DNA of 64,000 nt from Pochonia chlamydosporia 170 (lineage: Eukaryota > Ascomycota > Sordariomycetes > Hypocreales > Clavicipitaceae). A program made the position numbers and the translations under genes. Shown piece by piece: positions 13,177 through 23,300 of this stretch. Under the pieces are notes generated by a model. The model was not told the origin of the DNA. It did not search any database and saw only the letters and a list, made by a program, of their open reading frames with translations. Position 1 is the stretch's first letter, and the number at the start of each line of letters is the position of its first letter. The stretch spans positions 1,860,001-1,924,000 of the forward strand of contig NC_035794.1 of the NCBI RefSeq assembly GCF_001653235.2, given 5' to 3'.

Positions 13177-14166
13177 ATGTCTTTACCATACTGGATCATC
13201 GACGTCTTCTCTACGACTCCCTACAAGGGCAATCCTCTTGCCATTGTGGACAACACCACCGCCAACTTGTCAACCACACAGCTCAAACTGATTACTCGAC
13301 AATTCAACCTCTCTGAAACAACCTTCTTTTCAAAACCGTCCAAAGCGGAGGCAACATATCGTCTTCGTTCATTCCTACCTGATGGAAGGGAAGTTTTTGG
13401 CGCCGGACACAACATCCTTGGTGTATGGTGGTTCCTCGCATCCTCAGGGAGACTGGATTTGACTAGTCCAAAGGCTGTGCGTGAGGATGGCACAGAGGAG
13501 CATGTTGTTTTTCAGGAATTGGGAACAGATGTTTTGCCAGTAACCATATTGAAGAAGGGGTCTGAATTCTCAGTTGCTCTGCGACAAGCTCCCCCACAGG
13601 CACATGGTGTTCATCCCGAACCAGCAAGTCTAGCAGCCAGCATTGGATTATCCGCCGATGAAGTTGGTGTTGCTGTCAATGGCCCCAAGGGACAAGTCCA
13701 GCTTCAACCTCAAGTCATGTCAACTTCGACCACGCATCATCTCCTCGTTCCAGTGTCGTCAGTTGATGCCTTGAACAAGGTTTCCGTTCAAAAGGATAAG
13801 TTGCTCGAACAGCTGGCTCTGGTGGATAAGCGTGCCTACGGACTCTTTTTGTTCACGCCAGTGGAGGGTAAGGGCGAGAGACCGTCATTCCAGGCCCGTT
13901 TCTTTAGCCCCGGGATGTCGGGTGAGGATCCTGCTACGGGGAGTGCGGCTGGGCCTTTCTCTGCCTATCTCTATAAGAGCGGTGCTTTGGCAGTGGATGG
14001 GGATGTTGGCGAGATTGAGGTCCATCAAGGATTGAGGGTTGGTAGACACTGTATTATTCGGGTTAGAATTGAGACTGCAGGCGAGCTTGGTGTTGATCTT
14101 TTGGGAGGGGGTGTTGAGGTTGCGGATGGGACGATTCGTGTTCCTGGCGAGGAGTTGGGGTTTTGA
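13177..14166 (+). CDS. PhzF-family isomerase-like protein
   Basis: Intronless, 329 aa. It begins with the family signature around GNPLAIVDN (18-26), followed by NLSETTFF with Glu47, the residue equivalent to the catalytic Glu of PhzF. Next come RSFLPDGREVFGAGHNILG (first-domain closing loop) and, in the second half, FFSPGMSGEDPATGSAAG, the classic second-domain signature. Members share a diaminopimelate-epimerase-like two-domain fold. The bacterial prototype isomerises a phenazine precursor, but most fungal members have no known substrate and no phenazine genes lie nearby, so the role is open. No targeting signal, so likely cytosolic. A TATAAAA lies upstream. Confidence 0.93.
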   Translation: MSLPYWIIDVFSTTPYKGNPLAIVDNTTANLSTTQLKLITRQFNLSETTFFSKPSKAEATYRLRSFLPDGREVFGAGHNILGVWWFLASSGRLDLTSPKAVREDGTEEHVVFQELGTDVLPVTILKKGSEFSVALRQAPPQAHGVHPEPASLAASIGLSADEVGVAVNGPKGQVQLQPQVMSTSTTHHLLVPVSSVDALNKVSVQKDKLLEQLALVDKRAYGLFLFTPVEGKGERPSFQARFFSPGMSGEDPATGSAAGPFSAYLYKSGALAVDGDVGEIEVHQGLRVGRHCIIRVRIETAGELGVDLLGGGVEVADGTIRVPGEELGF

Positions 14167-14645
14167 AGACGTCCGGATTCTGGAATATGTGAGCGGGCGG
14201 ATTTTCATCCGAGGGAAGAAGGGTGGGGGTAGTATATGCTTCACATTGGATGTCTTGATGCGAATAACCATAACGAGTAGCAATGCATTTCATAGCCATT
14301 ATACATTTATTTTCAATTTATTTTGCAGACACATGTTGGTTGTGGTCAGTGTTTTGAGTGCAGCCTTGAGCTACGATTGACTTGACTTGACTTTGGCCTG
14401 TCTGGCTCAAGTTCAGCTCCACAGATGCAGATCGGCAGGGTCCGCTGCAACGTCATCCAGAACCAGACATTTGAACAGCTTCAGCTTCAGACAGCCCAGT
14501 TAATATTCACCTCCTATCGTCAACCACCAGGCACCATCCTAACACATCTCCAACTCCGCAGCTCAATCTCAACCCACGGCATAGCGCACCACACACCTCT
14601 ATTCAACCCTCAGCGCATGACACAAACCACGCATCCACGCGCAAA
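14167..14645. other. Intergenic between the PhzF-like gene and TLG1
   Basis: 480 bp, same-strand spacer. It holds the PhzF-like 3' UTR and the TLG1 promoter and leader, which turns C-rich near the TLG1 ATG. No gene is seen. Confidence 0.6.
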
Positions 14646-15424
14646 ATGATGTCGTCCACCAACGAGGAGGATCCCTTCCTCCAAGTCCAACAGTAAGTCC
14701 AATGCCCTCCGCATCACCAAGTACTTCAATAGCTCACAACACCAGGGACGTCCTCGCCCAACTCTCATCCACCCGCCCCCTCTTCGCCTCCTACCTCCGC
14801 ATCCGCTCCCTCACCAACACCCCCTCGTCCCCCGAACTCGCCTCCGCCCGCAGCGACCTCGAGGACGCGCTGTCCACCCTCGCCGAAGACCTGTCCGACC
14901 TCGTCGCCTCCGTGCAGGCCATCGAGTCCAACCCCTCACAATATGGCATCTCCTCCACCGAAGTCTCCCGACGCAAGCGCCTCGTCCAAGAGGTCGGCGG
15001 CGAAATCGAAGACATGCGCGAGGAGCTCGCCAAGAAAATTGACCACCAGCCCCATCACAGAGAACACCTCCCCGATCCGGATTCGTTTGCCGTTGGCGAC
15101 GGCGACGGCGACGCCTACGCCGAGCTCGAGCACCAGCAGCAGCTGGAGATGATGCGCGAGCAGGACGAGCATCTGGACGGGGTGTTCCAGACGGTCGGCA
15201 ACTTGAGACAGCAGGCGGATGCGATGGGGAGGGAGATAGAGGAGCAGAATGAGATGGTGGACGAGTTCAACCAAACGGCTGATAGGGTGGGCGGCACGCT
15301 GCAGGTGGGAATGCAAAAGCTGCAGCATGTGGTGACGAAGAATGAGGACAAGTGGAGTAGTTGCTGTATTGCCGTGTTGATATTTGTCCTGATCTTGCTG
15401 TTGATTCTTTTGCTGGTTTTGTAG
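14646..15424 (+). CDS. TLG1: Qc-SNARE of the Tlg1/syntaxin-6 type
   Basis: Two exons, 14646-14692 and 14746-15424, with a 53-nt intron (CA|GTAAGT ... CACCAG), giving 241 aa. The N-terminal half (about 17-115) is a predicted three-helix syntaxin-6 N domain. An acidic, His-rich linker (about 116-140) follows. The SNARE helix (about 152-215) has its zero-layer Gln at about residue 183 (EIEEQNEMVDEF). A C-terminal membrane anchor (about 222-241) leaves almost no lumenal tail. Tlg1 drives fusion of endosome-derived and retrograde vesicles at the trans-Golgi. Two adjacent ATGs begin the ORF and either could initiate. Coding codons are strongly G/C-ending. It is convergent with GLE1. Confidence 0.9.
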
Positions 15425-15886
15425 AAATCCCCTCCTTTTGGGGGGAGGAGGAAAGCGTGGGCATGTTGGAAGCAGTTGATGAGCGAGTGCTTCTATTTTG
15501 TTTTTTATCACTGTACAGATTTGGGGTTCGGAGTTCTCAGGTGGGATACATTTACTACACTGGGTTGTCAATCGTCTTTATATAAATACCTAGGTAGGCT
15601 AGAATTCATATCGTATTGTTTGGCTGCTAGACTATGTTGTCTTGATTTAAATGTGGTCCTAGAGTTCATCTTAAATTGCATTTGCTCTTGGATCCAGGAT
15701 TTTCCCGCCTTGCTAACCCCATCTAAATTATAAAACGCCATCCTATGCAATCAGGTTCTTGTTTCCAGCCCAAGCCTAGCCGTGGTATACCACATCGGAT
15801 AATGTATTTCGAAGCTCCATGACGCCAATATCTAGTATCCCCCCTTATCTTGCCCCAACATCGTCTTGATATACGCAGAGTACAGT
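15425..15886. other. Convergent 3' spacer between TLG1 and GLE1
   Basis: 462 bp between two stop codons on opposite strands; holds both 3' UTRs. It contains a short CCTAGGTAGG-type element at about 15,588-15,598, also seen near 39,550 and 55,460. No gene is seen. Confidence 0.6.
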
Positions 15887-17593
15887 CTATGCCAATGCCA
15901 ATCCACCATCTGAGCGGAGAATATCTGCCAAAGCACGCAGGGACCCTGCAGCGGATGAATTTGCGGGTGCCCGTTTGGGAAATTCCACCAACGCCAGTTG
16001 CAATGCCGCAATAGCAGCATTGCCGTAAAAATTGAGAAACCGATGTTCATGGCCGTCAATCATGGATCGCAATACGACCAGTTGTGTGTTGGAGATCTCG
16101 GCTGCTGGGCAGTTGACTATGTTGGCAAACGCCTTCCAGTAGTGTGTTGGCGGGTAGGGATTCTTCTTGGATGCTTTGCTGAAGTCTCGTAAGGAAATAG
16201 ATGCAAACCCGGCCCCTAGGCCAGCCATTCTATCATTGTGATTTTGCTCAGGAAGCCATGTCGGCCCATCCTTCTTCCATCCGAGTGCGTGTCTACCTCT
16301 TTCTGTCTTGTCGTTGCCCCTTGATCCAAAGAGAACGGGACAAACGACTCTAAACTTCGCTAGGAGAATATCAATCAAGGACTGGCCACGCCACGAAAAG
16401 TCCTTGTGGGAGAAAACTTGTGCGGTGAAGACGCCAATAGGGTCCGCAGCCTTGGGGTTTGCTCCACACTCATTGATAAATTGGCTAATGATGCCTTTGG
16501 CGCAGATGTTCATGAGATATATGAATAGTGATGGTAAAACTGCATCGTTGTTTGGCACGTCTTCGTTGGAACGTTCGCGGGGAACAGCTACAAAGCGGCT
16601 GACGTCGACTGGTGGACTAGGTAGCTGACCATCTAGTGATTGTCTCAACAGAGCCATGATTTTGCTCGTCTGTAAGTAGTCAGTAAGGGATGGTTCTTAA
16701 CCGCCAGAGGCTTTTTTCCAGATACTTACGGGTTGAGCATTGGCTCCCTTCCCACCAGTCAATTGTCCAATCGAAACACGAATCTCTCGTCGAATGGTGC
16801 CAACCTTGCCCTTGAGTGGCGACCCGGCCACTTTTGACGCTGCTACGATGTCTTTTCGAAGCTGCTTCAAAGCCTGGTGGATTTGAACATATCGATCAGA
16901 TAGAGGGTCAAGGGGAGATTTTGATGAAGGCGCTGCCTGCCGCTGCGTCTGTGGCGTCTGTGTTTGTGCAACAGGTTGTTGGATTTGCGGAGCGATTGCT
17001 GACGCTGCCGGTGTCTCATTCTGACTAAAAGGGGATGGTTGTTGAGATTGGCCTTGTTGAGTAGCGGTTGCGAACGGGTTACTGGGCGTAGGTCTGTCCA
17101 AACTGGAGAACAATCCATTTTTCTGAGGTGCGGCTGCCGGCGGCGGCTGGGATTTCGCCTGCGTTCGCTGCGCAGGTTCAGATTTCTTCACTTCTGGAGA
17201 TTTAGGGGCCGCAGGTTCCGTCTTCTTCTCGATCTGCTTCTCGACCGGTTGGACTGGCTCAGGTTCTTGCTTGGGCGGGGGAGGTTTAGGTATCGATTTG
17301 GCTCTAAGCGCCTGCAGTCTGGCCTCCTCTGCCGCAATGGCTGCTTCTGCCTTTAGCCTCTCCTGTTCCCTGCGACCCTGTTCAAGTATGCGATTGTGCT
17401 CCTCTTTGAGCTCGTGCAGTTCATATACCCTGATAGCAGCTTCTCTAACACGGTCGTGTTCCACCTGCGCAGCGGCGAGCGCATCGCGATGGCTCAATTC
17501 ATTATTTCTGCCGTCCAGGAGGAAATTGGACAGATAATTTCGGTCGGGGCTCGATAAGAGTTGACTTCTCCTCAAAGGAGAGGAGTTGGTCAT
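15887..17593 (-). CDS. GLE1: Nuclear-pore mRNA export factor Gle1
   Basis: Two exons, 16730-17593 and 15887-16669, with a 60-nt intron (CCC|GTAAGT ... TTACAG), giving 548 aa. Residues about 45-105 form a charged coiled coil (REAAIRVYELHELKEEH onward). A Pro/Gln/Lys-rich disordered linker follows (about 105-225). The GLE1 C-terminal HEAT-like domain spans about 230-540, with FSWRGQSLIDILLAKFRVVCPVLFG and THYWKAFANIVNCP as recognisable blocks. At nuclear-pore cytoplasmic filaments Gle1 with inositol hexakisphosphate activates the helicase Dbp5 to release exported mRNPs; in yeast it also modulates Ded1, whose gene lies 10 kb away here. It is divergent from SSD1 across a 2.8-kb spacer. Confidence 0.93.
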
Positions 17594-18301
17594 TGTGATA
17601 GCGGAAGAGGGGTGTCGAAATGTAGGATTCCGGACAGGGAAGGATGAGGACGCGTACTATCGTTGAAGCATTTGGAACATGAGAGGTACTCGAGAAATGA
17701 GTTGAAAGTGTCTTGGCTCAGTCGGAAGGATCTCGACAATACGCTGTCGCGCGTTTAGGAATACAATGCTTTTCAATTGTCGATTCGCAGGTCTATGTTG
17801 ATAAGGAATCTTTTTGTTCCTTGATGGTGGGTTCCCGACTCGATAAGGCGGTACTTGCAACAGACCGCGTTTGGTGTGGCCAAGCTTACTTAAGTATTGG
17901 TCGGATCGGTTAAAATAAAGTCCAGGGTGTTACTGTTGTCTATCTGGCCATTCATTTTTCCAAGCGACAACAATCCAGCTTCAGGGTAGGTACTCTCCGC
18001 CCAAGCCAAAATAAAACACTGAACATACTACAGAGTACCGTATTTTAAGTTGGTTCTTTTTTCCTTTTCTTTTTTTGTCACATAACACGGCAACAAAGAG
18101 TTGCATACGGGGTACGGAGTACACTTCCGTACAATGGAACTAACAATGCCAAGGCCTCCAGAGCGTTGAACAGGGCCAAATACCGCATGGCTGCCATCGT
18201 CAATTGGCTATATCAGGACAGTCAACCACCAAGGCACTGGCTATTCAGCCGCTTTCCACGAGGACTAAGTTTGTTAGGGCCTCGGAGTGATCCGAGCATG
18301 A

Positions 18302-18476
18302 TTTATACATTAAAACAGTCGGGCCAAAATGGCAGGACCCTATTGATGAATGCTGCGAGACGTGGCTGGCTATCGGTGGTTCGATTCGTCGCCTTGTGTT
18401 TAAAAATGGCCTCGACATTTGCAGGCTCGACAACGATGGGCAAAGTGTGGTCGATTATGCTCAGCTACGAATCTAA
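18302..18476 (+). pseudogene. Ankyrin-repeat gene relic with a frameshift
   Basis: One frame reads NGRTLLMNAARRGWLSVVRF, a good first half of an ankyrin repeat. After a one-base frame change near 18,390 another frame continues with KNGLDICRLDNDGQSVVDYA, which matches the end of that repeat and the start of the next, then a stop at 18,474. No intact ankyrin gene surrounds it. This is best read as a fragment of a decayed ankyrin-repeat gene; both halves are short, so chance similarity is possible. Confidence 0.5.
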
Positions 18477-19117
18477 AATTTTCAGTCATTGAGAAATCGC
18501 CTGCATAGATATCCCTTTATGTCAAAGACATCACCACTAGGCCAGTTACCCTGGCCAAAGATACCGCGGGGCTGAATTGATGCAGAGCGATACATACGTG
18601 CAAAGCCTTGGTCAACCGCTGACATCATCTGGGGAACATTGAAGGTTCAGGCAGCCTTTACATGTAGGAGCTTCCGGAGACGTTGCAACAGTTGTACCAG
18701 ACTCTTGACTCCAGTTTACTCTGGCTGAACTCCACCACACTTCATGGCACTGGGGCAATTCGCATTACACCCTGAGCGTTGCCATGGACGAGTCCAGGAC
18801 CGTTTCGCATTCTGTTTGCCAATTTAGACAATTTGCAAGGCGCTAGCTACCTAGACATAAGCTAGCCCCATAAGCACCAGGTGGCGATGTTGTCAGTACA
18901 AAGTCAAATGGTACTTGACTGGATTTTGAGCTCAAGGGGAGACATCCATCATGAACAAACAAGAAAGACCAGACAGACATCAGCTTGGTCATCTGGTGCC
19001 ACCAATGCAAAAGTTGCCGGCGCCACATCGATGCCGTCGAAACATTGAAGCTCGAGTGGTCTTGGCCATCAAATGGCTTTAATCGCAGTTACTCCGTGTT
19101 CAAGCACTGTCTGTGCG

Positions 19118-19626
19118 TGTCTGGTGGATAGGCGCCAGACAGTGTTCTAGTTGTCTGGTAGCTGTTGCTTGGCGACTTGTACTCCCTGTCTGGTTGGGTC
19201 GTGTCTGGTGCAAGGTTGAGATGATGCTCTGCCAAGTGTCCAGCAGCTCCAATCACCAAATGCCGGAAGCCGACATTGGACCCATAACGTCTGGCCACAA
19301 GACTGCCAACGGCGTTCAGTTAGTACCAAACCCAAGAACCCAAAAAAAAAAAATTAGGCAAGTTCCAGGCTTAATTTTAGTTGCCAGCCAACAGCAGAGA
19401 CCGGCGCACTGCTAGGTCGATTGATCTCTATGTCTGGTCTCAAGTGCTGGTCTGGTCCGGCATGGTACCTAAAATCGGCCCACGGTGTAACGGGCAGGGC
19501 TGGTCTGGTACATGTCTGGTAATATTGACTTGACACGAGCAGCATCCTAGGCGCCCCATCTTTTCCCCCCTCCTTGGCCCCGACTCCCGTCTCGTACTGT
19601 CTTGTCCGGTCTGGTCGGGTCTGGCG
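19118..19626. repeat. Cluster of TCTGGT / TGTCTGGT motifs upstream of SSD1
   Basis: About ten plus-strand copies of TCTGGT, most inside TGTCTGGT or GGTCTGGT, occur in 510 bp: near 19120, 19154, 19189, 19204, 19433, 19451, 19504, 19515 and 19610, plus near-matches at 19290 and 19619. Inverted copies (CCAGACA) lie at 19135, 18969 and 20062. A given hexamer is expected about once per 4 kb per strand. Spacing is irregular, so this is not a simple tandem repeat. Confidence 0.7.
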
Positions 19627-19663
19627 TCAAGCTGGCCCAGCTCCAGTCCCTCCATGTCCTTCC

Positions 19664-19694
19664 TAGCCAGCAAGCCAGCCAGCCAGCCAGCTAG
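19664..19694. repeat. Short AGCC/CCAG tandem repeat
   Basis: A run of AGCC units with one interruption, ending in CTAGCTAG, inside the SSD1 upstream region. Microsatellite-like, with no coding role seen. Confidence 0.7.
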
Positions 19695-20398
19695 CTGTGT
19701 GGTGCCCCAGTCTCCAAGCCGAGCCTGGCACGGGCGTTCAATGGTCCTGTTGCCCACCAGATCGGACCCAGAATTTACCATCATTTTGTCCAACTCGGTT
19801 CAGCTCTGGCTCTCCATCTCTTCCCATCCCATTTGATCCCCATCATTCACCACCATCCTCACTCATAGTCGCAGTCTCGTCTGGAGCTGGACCTTCCCCT
19901 CCCCTCTCTTCCTCCATCCATACATCCATCCCATCTCTGCCTTCCTTTCACAGCTTCATCATCAAATTGCACAAATCCTTCCTTTGCACACTCCTTGGCT
20001 CCCGACGAGCTCGCTTTTGCAAATCAGCCGCAATTCCACCCTCCTTTTTGGCAATCACGTACCAGACATCCTCTTCGTACCAGCCTAAGCTCCAGGGCCT
20101 TGCTCGCTATCTGTCTCTAAAGCTAGCTTCAGCTTCAAACGCCAGCTTCCAACCCTCGACCATCGAAAGCTTTCGACGTCAACGGCACACAAGCCATCTC
20201 AAACATCATCGCTTCAAAGCATTCGGCCTCCTGTCTAACGGGATCCCGTCATCTATACAGTCAGATACCGCAAAAACACCGACCGTTACTGCCACGCATT
20301 ACATTGCACCGCACCGCATAACATCGCACCTCGCCGCACCCGACGTGCCTTGATACCTTCCCATCCAACTGTGTGCTGTTCGTCTCTGACTGCCCATT

Positions 20399-23300
20399 AT
20401 GGAGCAGCAGCAGCAACAACAGCAACAACAGCCGCAGCAGCAGCAACAGTCGGCTCAGCAGCAGCCGACTGGTGGTGTCCCTGGTCCTGCTGGGAGAAGG
20501 CTGCACATTGCTCATCGGCGAAGCCCCTCGGAGCTGACCCCGTTGATGAGTATGTTTGCCAACCCTGGAAGTAAGTTGCTATCCATACGTACTATCCCCT
20601 TCCCCCATTGAATCAACGTCAAAGACTGTAGACGACCACCAATGTCCACTCTGATGCATCAAGACTTGTCGTGGACCAAAGCCAGGGTGTCTTGTTCACA
20701 TGTCCTCGGCTTGGTGGCGGGGAGAAGACTGACAATGCCTGGCCCCTTTTTCACCCTCTGATAGCTTCATGAACACTAACATTTTGGCACCTTCTGCAGT
20801 GGAACAATTGGCGATTCAGCAGCAGATTGAGTTGTTGCAGCAGCAGCAACAGCAGATCCAGGCGACCCATCAGCAATACGTCAACATGGGCATGATGCCT
20901 CCTGGCCAACCCCTCGGCCACAATGGCGCATTCAATCCTTTGCAGCCCATGGGCAACGCTTTTCAGTTCCCCAACCAGATGGGACAACAGAACATGGCTC
21001 CGCCGAGCCAACCTCACTCACATCGCCGTAATCAGTCGGCAATGCCAAACATGGGCATGGGCCCTCCACCCGCGCCATCTTCTGGTGCGTCCGGCTCCAA
21101 CTTTGGCAACTTTGAGGCTCCCCCCGCGCACAACCGAGAGAACACCAGCGGCCGAGGCGGCCGAGGAGGCTCTGGCGGCGGCCACCAACGACGACACTCC
21201 CTTGCCCTCGCCGATGCCAAGAAGGCTGCTGAGATCGCTCAGCAGAAACGCACCACGAGTGGTTTCCAGTTCCCCGCCGCACCTGCGCCGGCATCCGACA
21301 AGCCAGACGACGAGAACAAACCTGTTGCATCGTCCAACCTGGACATCTCTGTTGCCCAAGGCTCCAACAGAGGTCGTGGCGGCCATGGCCGAAGCCAGAG
21401 CATGGCTGTCAACGGACGTGGTGGTTCCGGACTTCGCAGCAGCGCATTTAATGTTGGGGGTGATGGGGAAATGCGACGTGGTGGTGGCCATGCTCGGACT
21501 GGATCCCGCAACTTTGAAGGGAACTGGCGCACTCAGGGACAGAATCAGGACCAGTCTGGCAACGCTGGCCAAGGTTCGTCATTCCAACCGGGCCACAGAC
21601 CCCGCGGTTCCATAAACCAGTCTGTATCATCGATCGGAGCCTTCCAGTACAACCCTAACCAACCCCAGCTGATGCAGCTACCGGGTCAAATGATGATGCC
21701 GCAAATGTATGGCCAGCAGCTCAACCCAATCCAGCTGAGCCAGCTACAGGCTCTCCAGGCTGCTCAAATGAACGGTCAACAGTTTCAGGGCCTCCAGACC
21801 TCGCAGCATGCCGGGCAACTTGGCGGACAGCAGCAACAGCAGCAGCAACGAAAGACCCTCTTCACCCCTTACCTCCCCCAGGCCTCTCTTCCGGCTCTCC
21901 TCGCCGATGGACAACTTGTGGCTGGTATTCTTCGGGTAAACAAGAAGAACCGTAGTGATGCCTACGTGACTACGCAGGACGGCTTGCTGGATGCCGACAT
22001 TTTTATCTGTGGTAGCAAGGATCGCAACCGTGCCTTGGAAGGAGATTTGGTTGCCATTGAGCTTTTGGATGTTGATGAAGTCTGGTCACAGAAGAGGGAG
22101 AAAGAGGAAAAGAAGAAGCGCAAGGATATCACGGACACTCGTTCTGGTTCCACTAACCAGGGTAGTCGGGATTCCGGCAACAATGATGACAACAACGCTG
22201 CCGAGGGCGGCATCCGACGACGTGGTAGTTTGCGACAGCGACCCACTCAGAAGAAGAACGACGATGTGGAAGTCGAGGGACAGAGTCTGCTACTTGTTGA
22301 AGAGGAAGAGATTAATGACGAGCAGAAGCCGCTTTACGCTGGTCATGTTGTGGCCGTGATTGAGCGTGTTGCTGGGCAGATGTTTTCCGGCACATTGGGC
22401 CTGCTGCGTCCCAGCAGCCAGGCGACCAAGGAGAAGCAGGAGGCTGAACGTGCTGCAAGAGATGGTGGTAACAGCCGCCACAATGATTCTCGGCAGCAAG
22501 AGAAGCCCAAGATCGTTTGGTTCAAGCCTACGGATAAGAGAGTCCCACTTATTGCCATTCCCACGGAACAGGCTCCCAGGGACTTCGTTGAGAAGCATCA
22601 AGATTATGCCGATCGTATCTTCGTCGCTTGCATCAAGCGTTGGCCCATCACGTCTCTTCACCCATTCGGTACCCTTGTTGAGCAACTTGGCCGCATGGGT
22701 GACCTTAAGGTGGAAACAGATGCCCTGCTTCGCGACAACAACTTTTCGTCTGACGAGTTCTCGGATGCCGTCCTACGTAGCGTAGGTCTCCAAGATTGGT
22801 CTGTGACCAAAGAGGAAGAATCTGAAGTGTCGGCTCGTCGCGATTACCGAAACGAAAAGACCTTTACTGTTGATTTCAATGGCAGTGCGGAGCTAGGAAA
22901 TGCCATTCATGTCAAGTCTCGTCCCGATGGCAAGATTGAAGTTGGTATTCACGTACCCGATGTCACTCACTTTGTCAAGCCCAACTCGCTGGTCGACCGT
23001 GAGGCTAAGAAGCGTGGAACGTCTGTCCAACTCATCAACCGCTTCTGCGCTCTCCTTCCCCCGAAGCTATCCAGCGAGATCTGCTCTCTTGGACCAGACC
23101 AGGACCGCTTTACCGTCTCTGTTGTGTTCAACGTGAACCCCAACAATGGATCAGTTGCTGAAGGAGACAGTTGGGTTGGTAAGAGTATCATCAAAAGCTC
23201 TGGCAAGGTCACGCTAAAGGATATTGATTCGGCACTGGAGAACGCTTCCGAGTTCAACAACGATGCTGTTCCAGTCAATACTATTCAAATTCTCCAGGCC

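Larger units (their letters stand above)
17594..20398. other. Long divergent spacer between GLE1 and SSD1
   Basis: 2.8 kb upstream of both genes. It holds an ankyrin-repeat relic (18302-18476), a cluster of TCTGGT elements (about 19,118-19,626), a short AGCC repeat (19,664-19,694) and, from about 19,800, C/T-rich sequence typical of a long fungal mRNA leader for SSD1. A plus-strand ORF of 218 codons (19697-20353) lies in this low-complexity sequence and ends before the SSD1 ATG. It could at most be an upstream ORF. Confidence 0.6.

Noticed and set aside
19697..20353. 218-codon ORF before SSD1
   Set aside because: Ser/Pro/Thr-rich low complexity in C/T-rich leader-like sequence, no recognisable features, ends before the SSD1 ATG. 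At best an upstream ORF.
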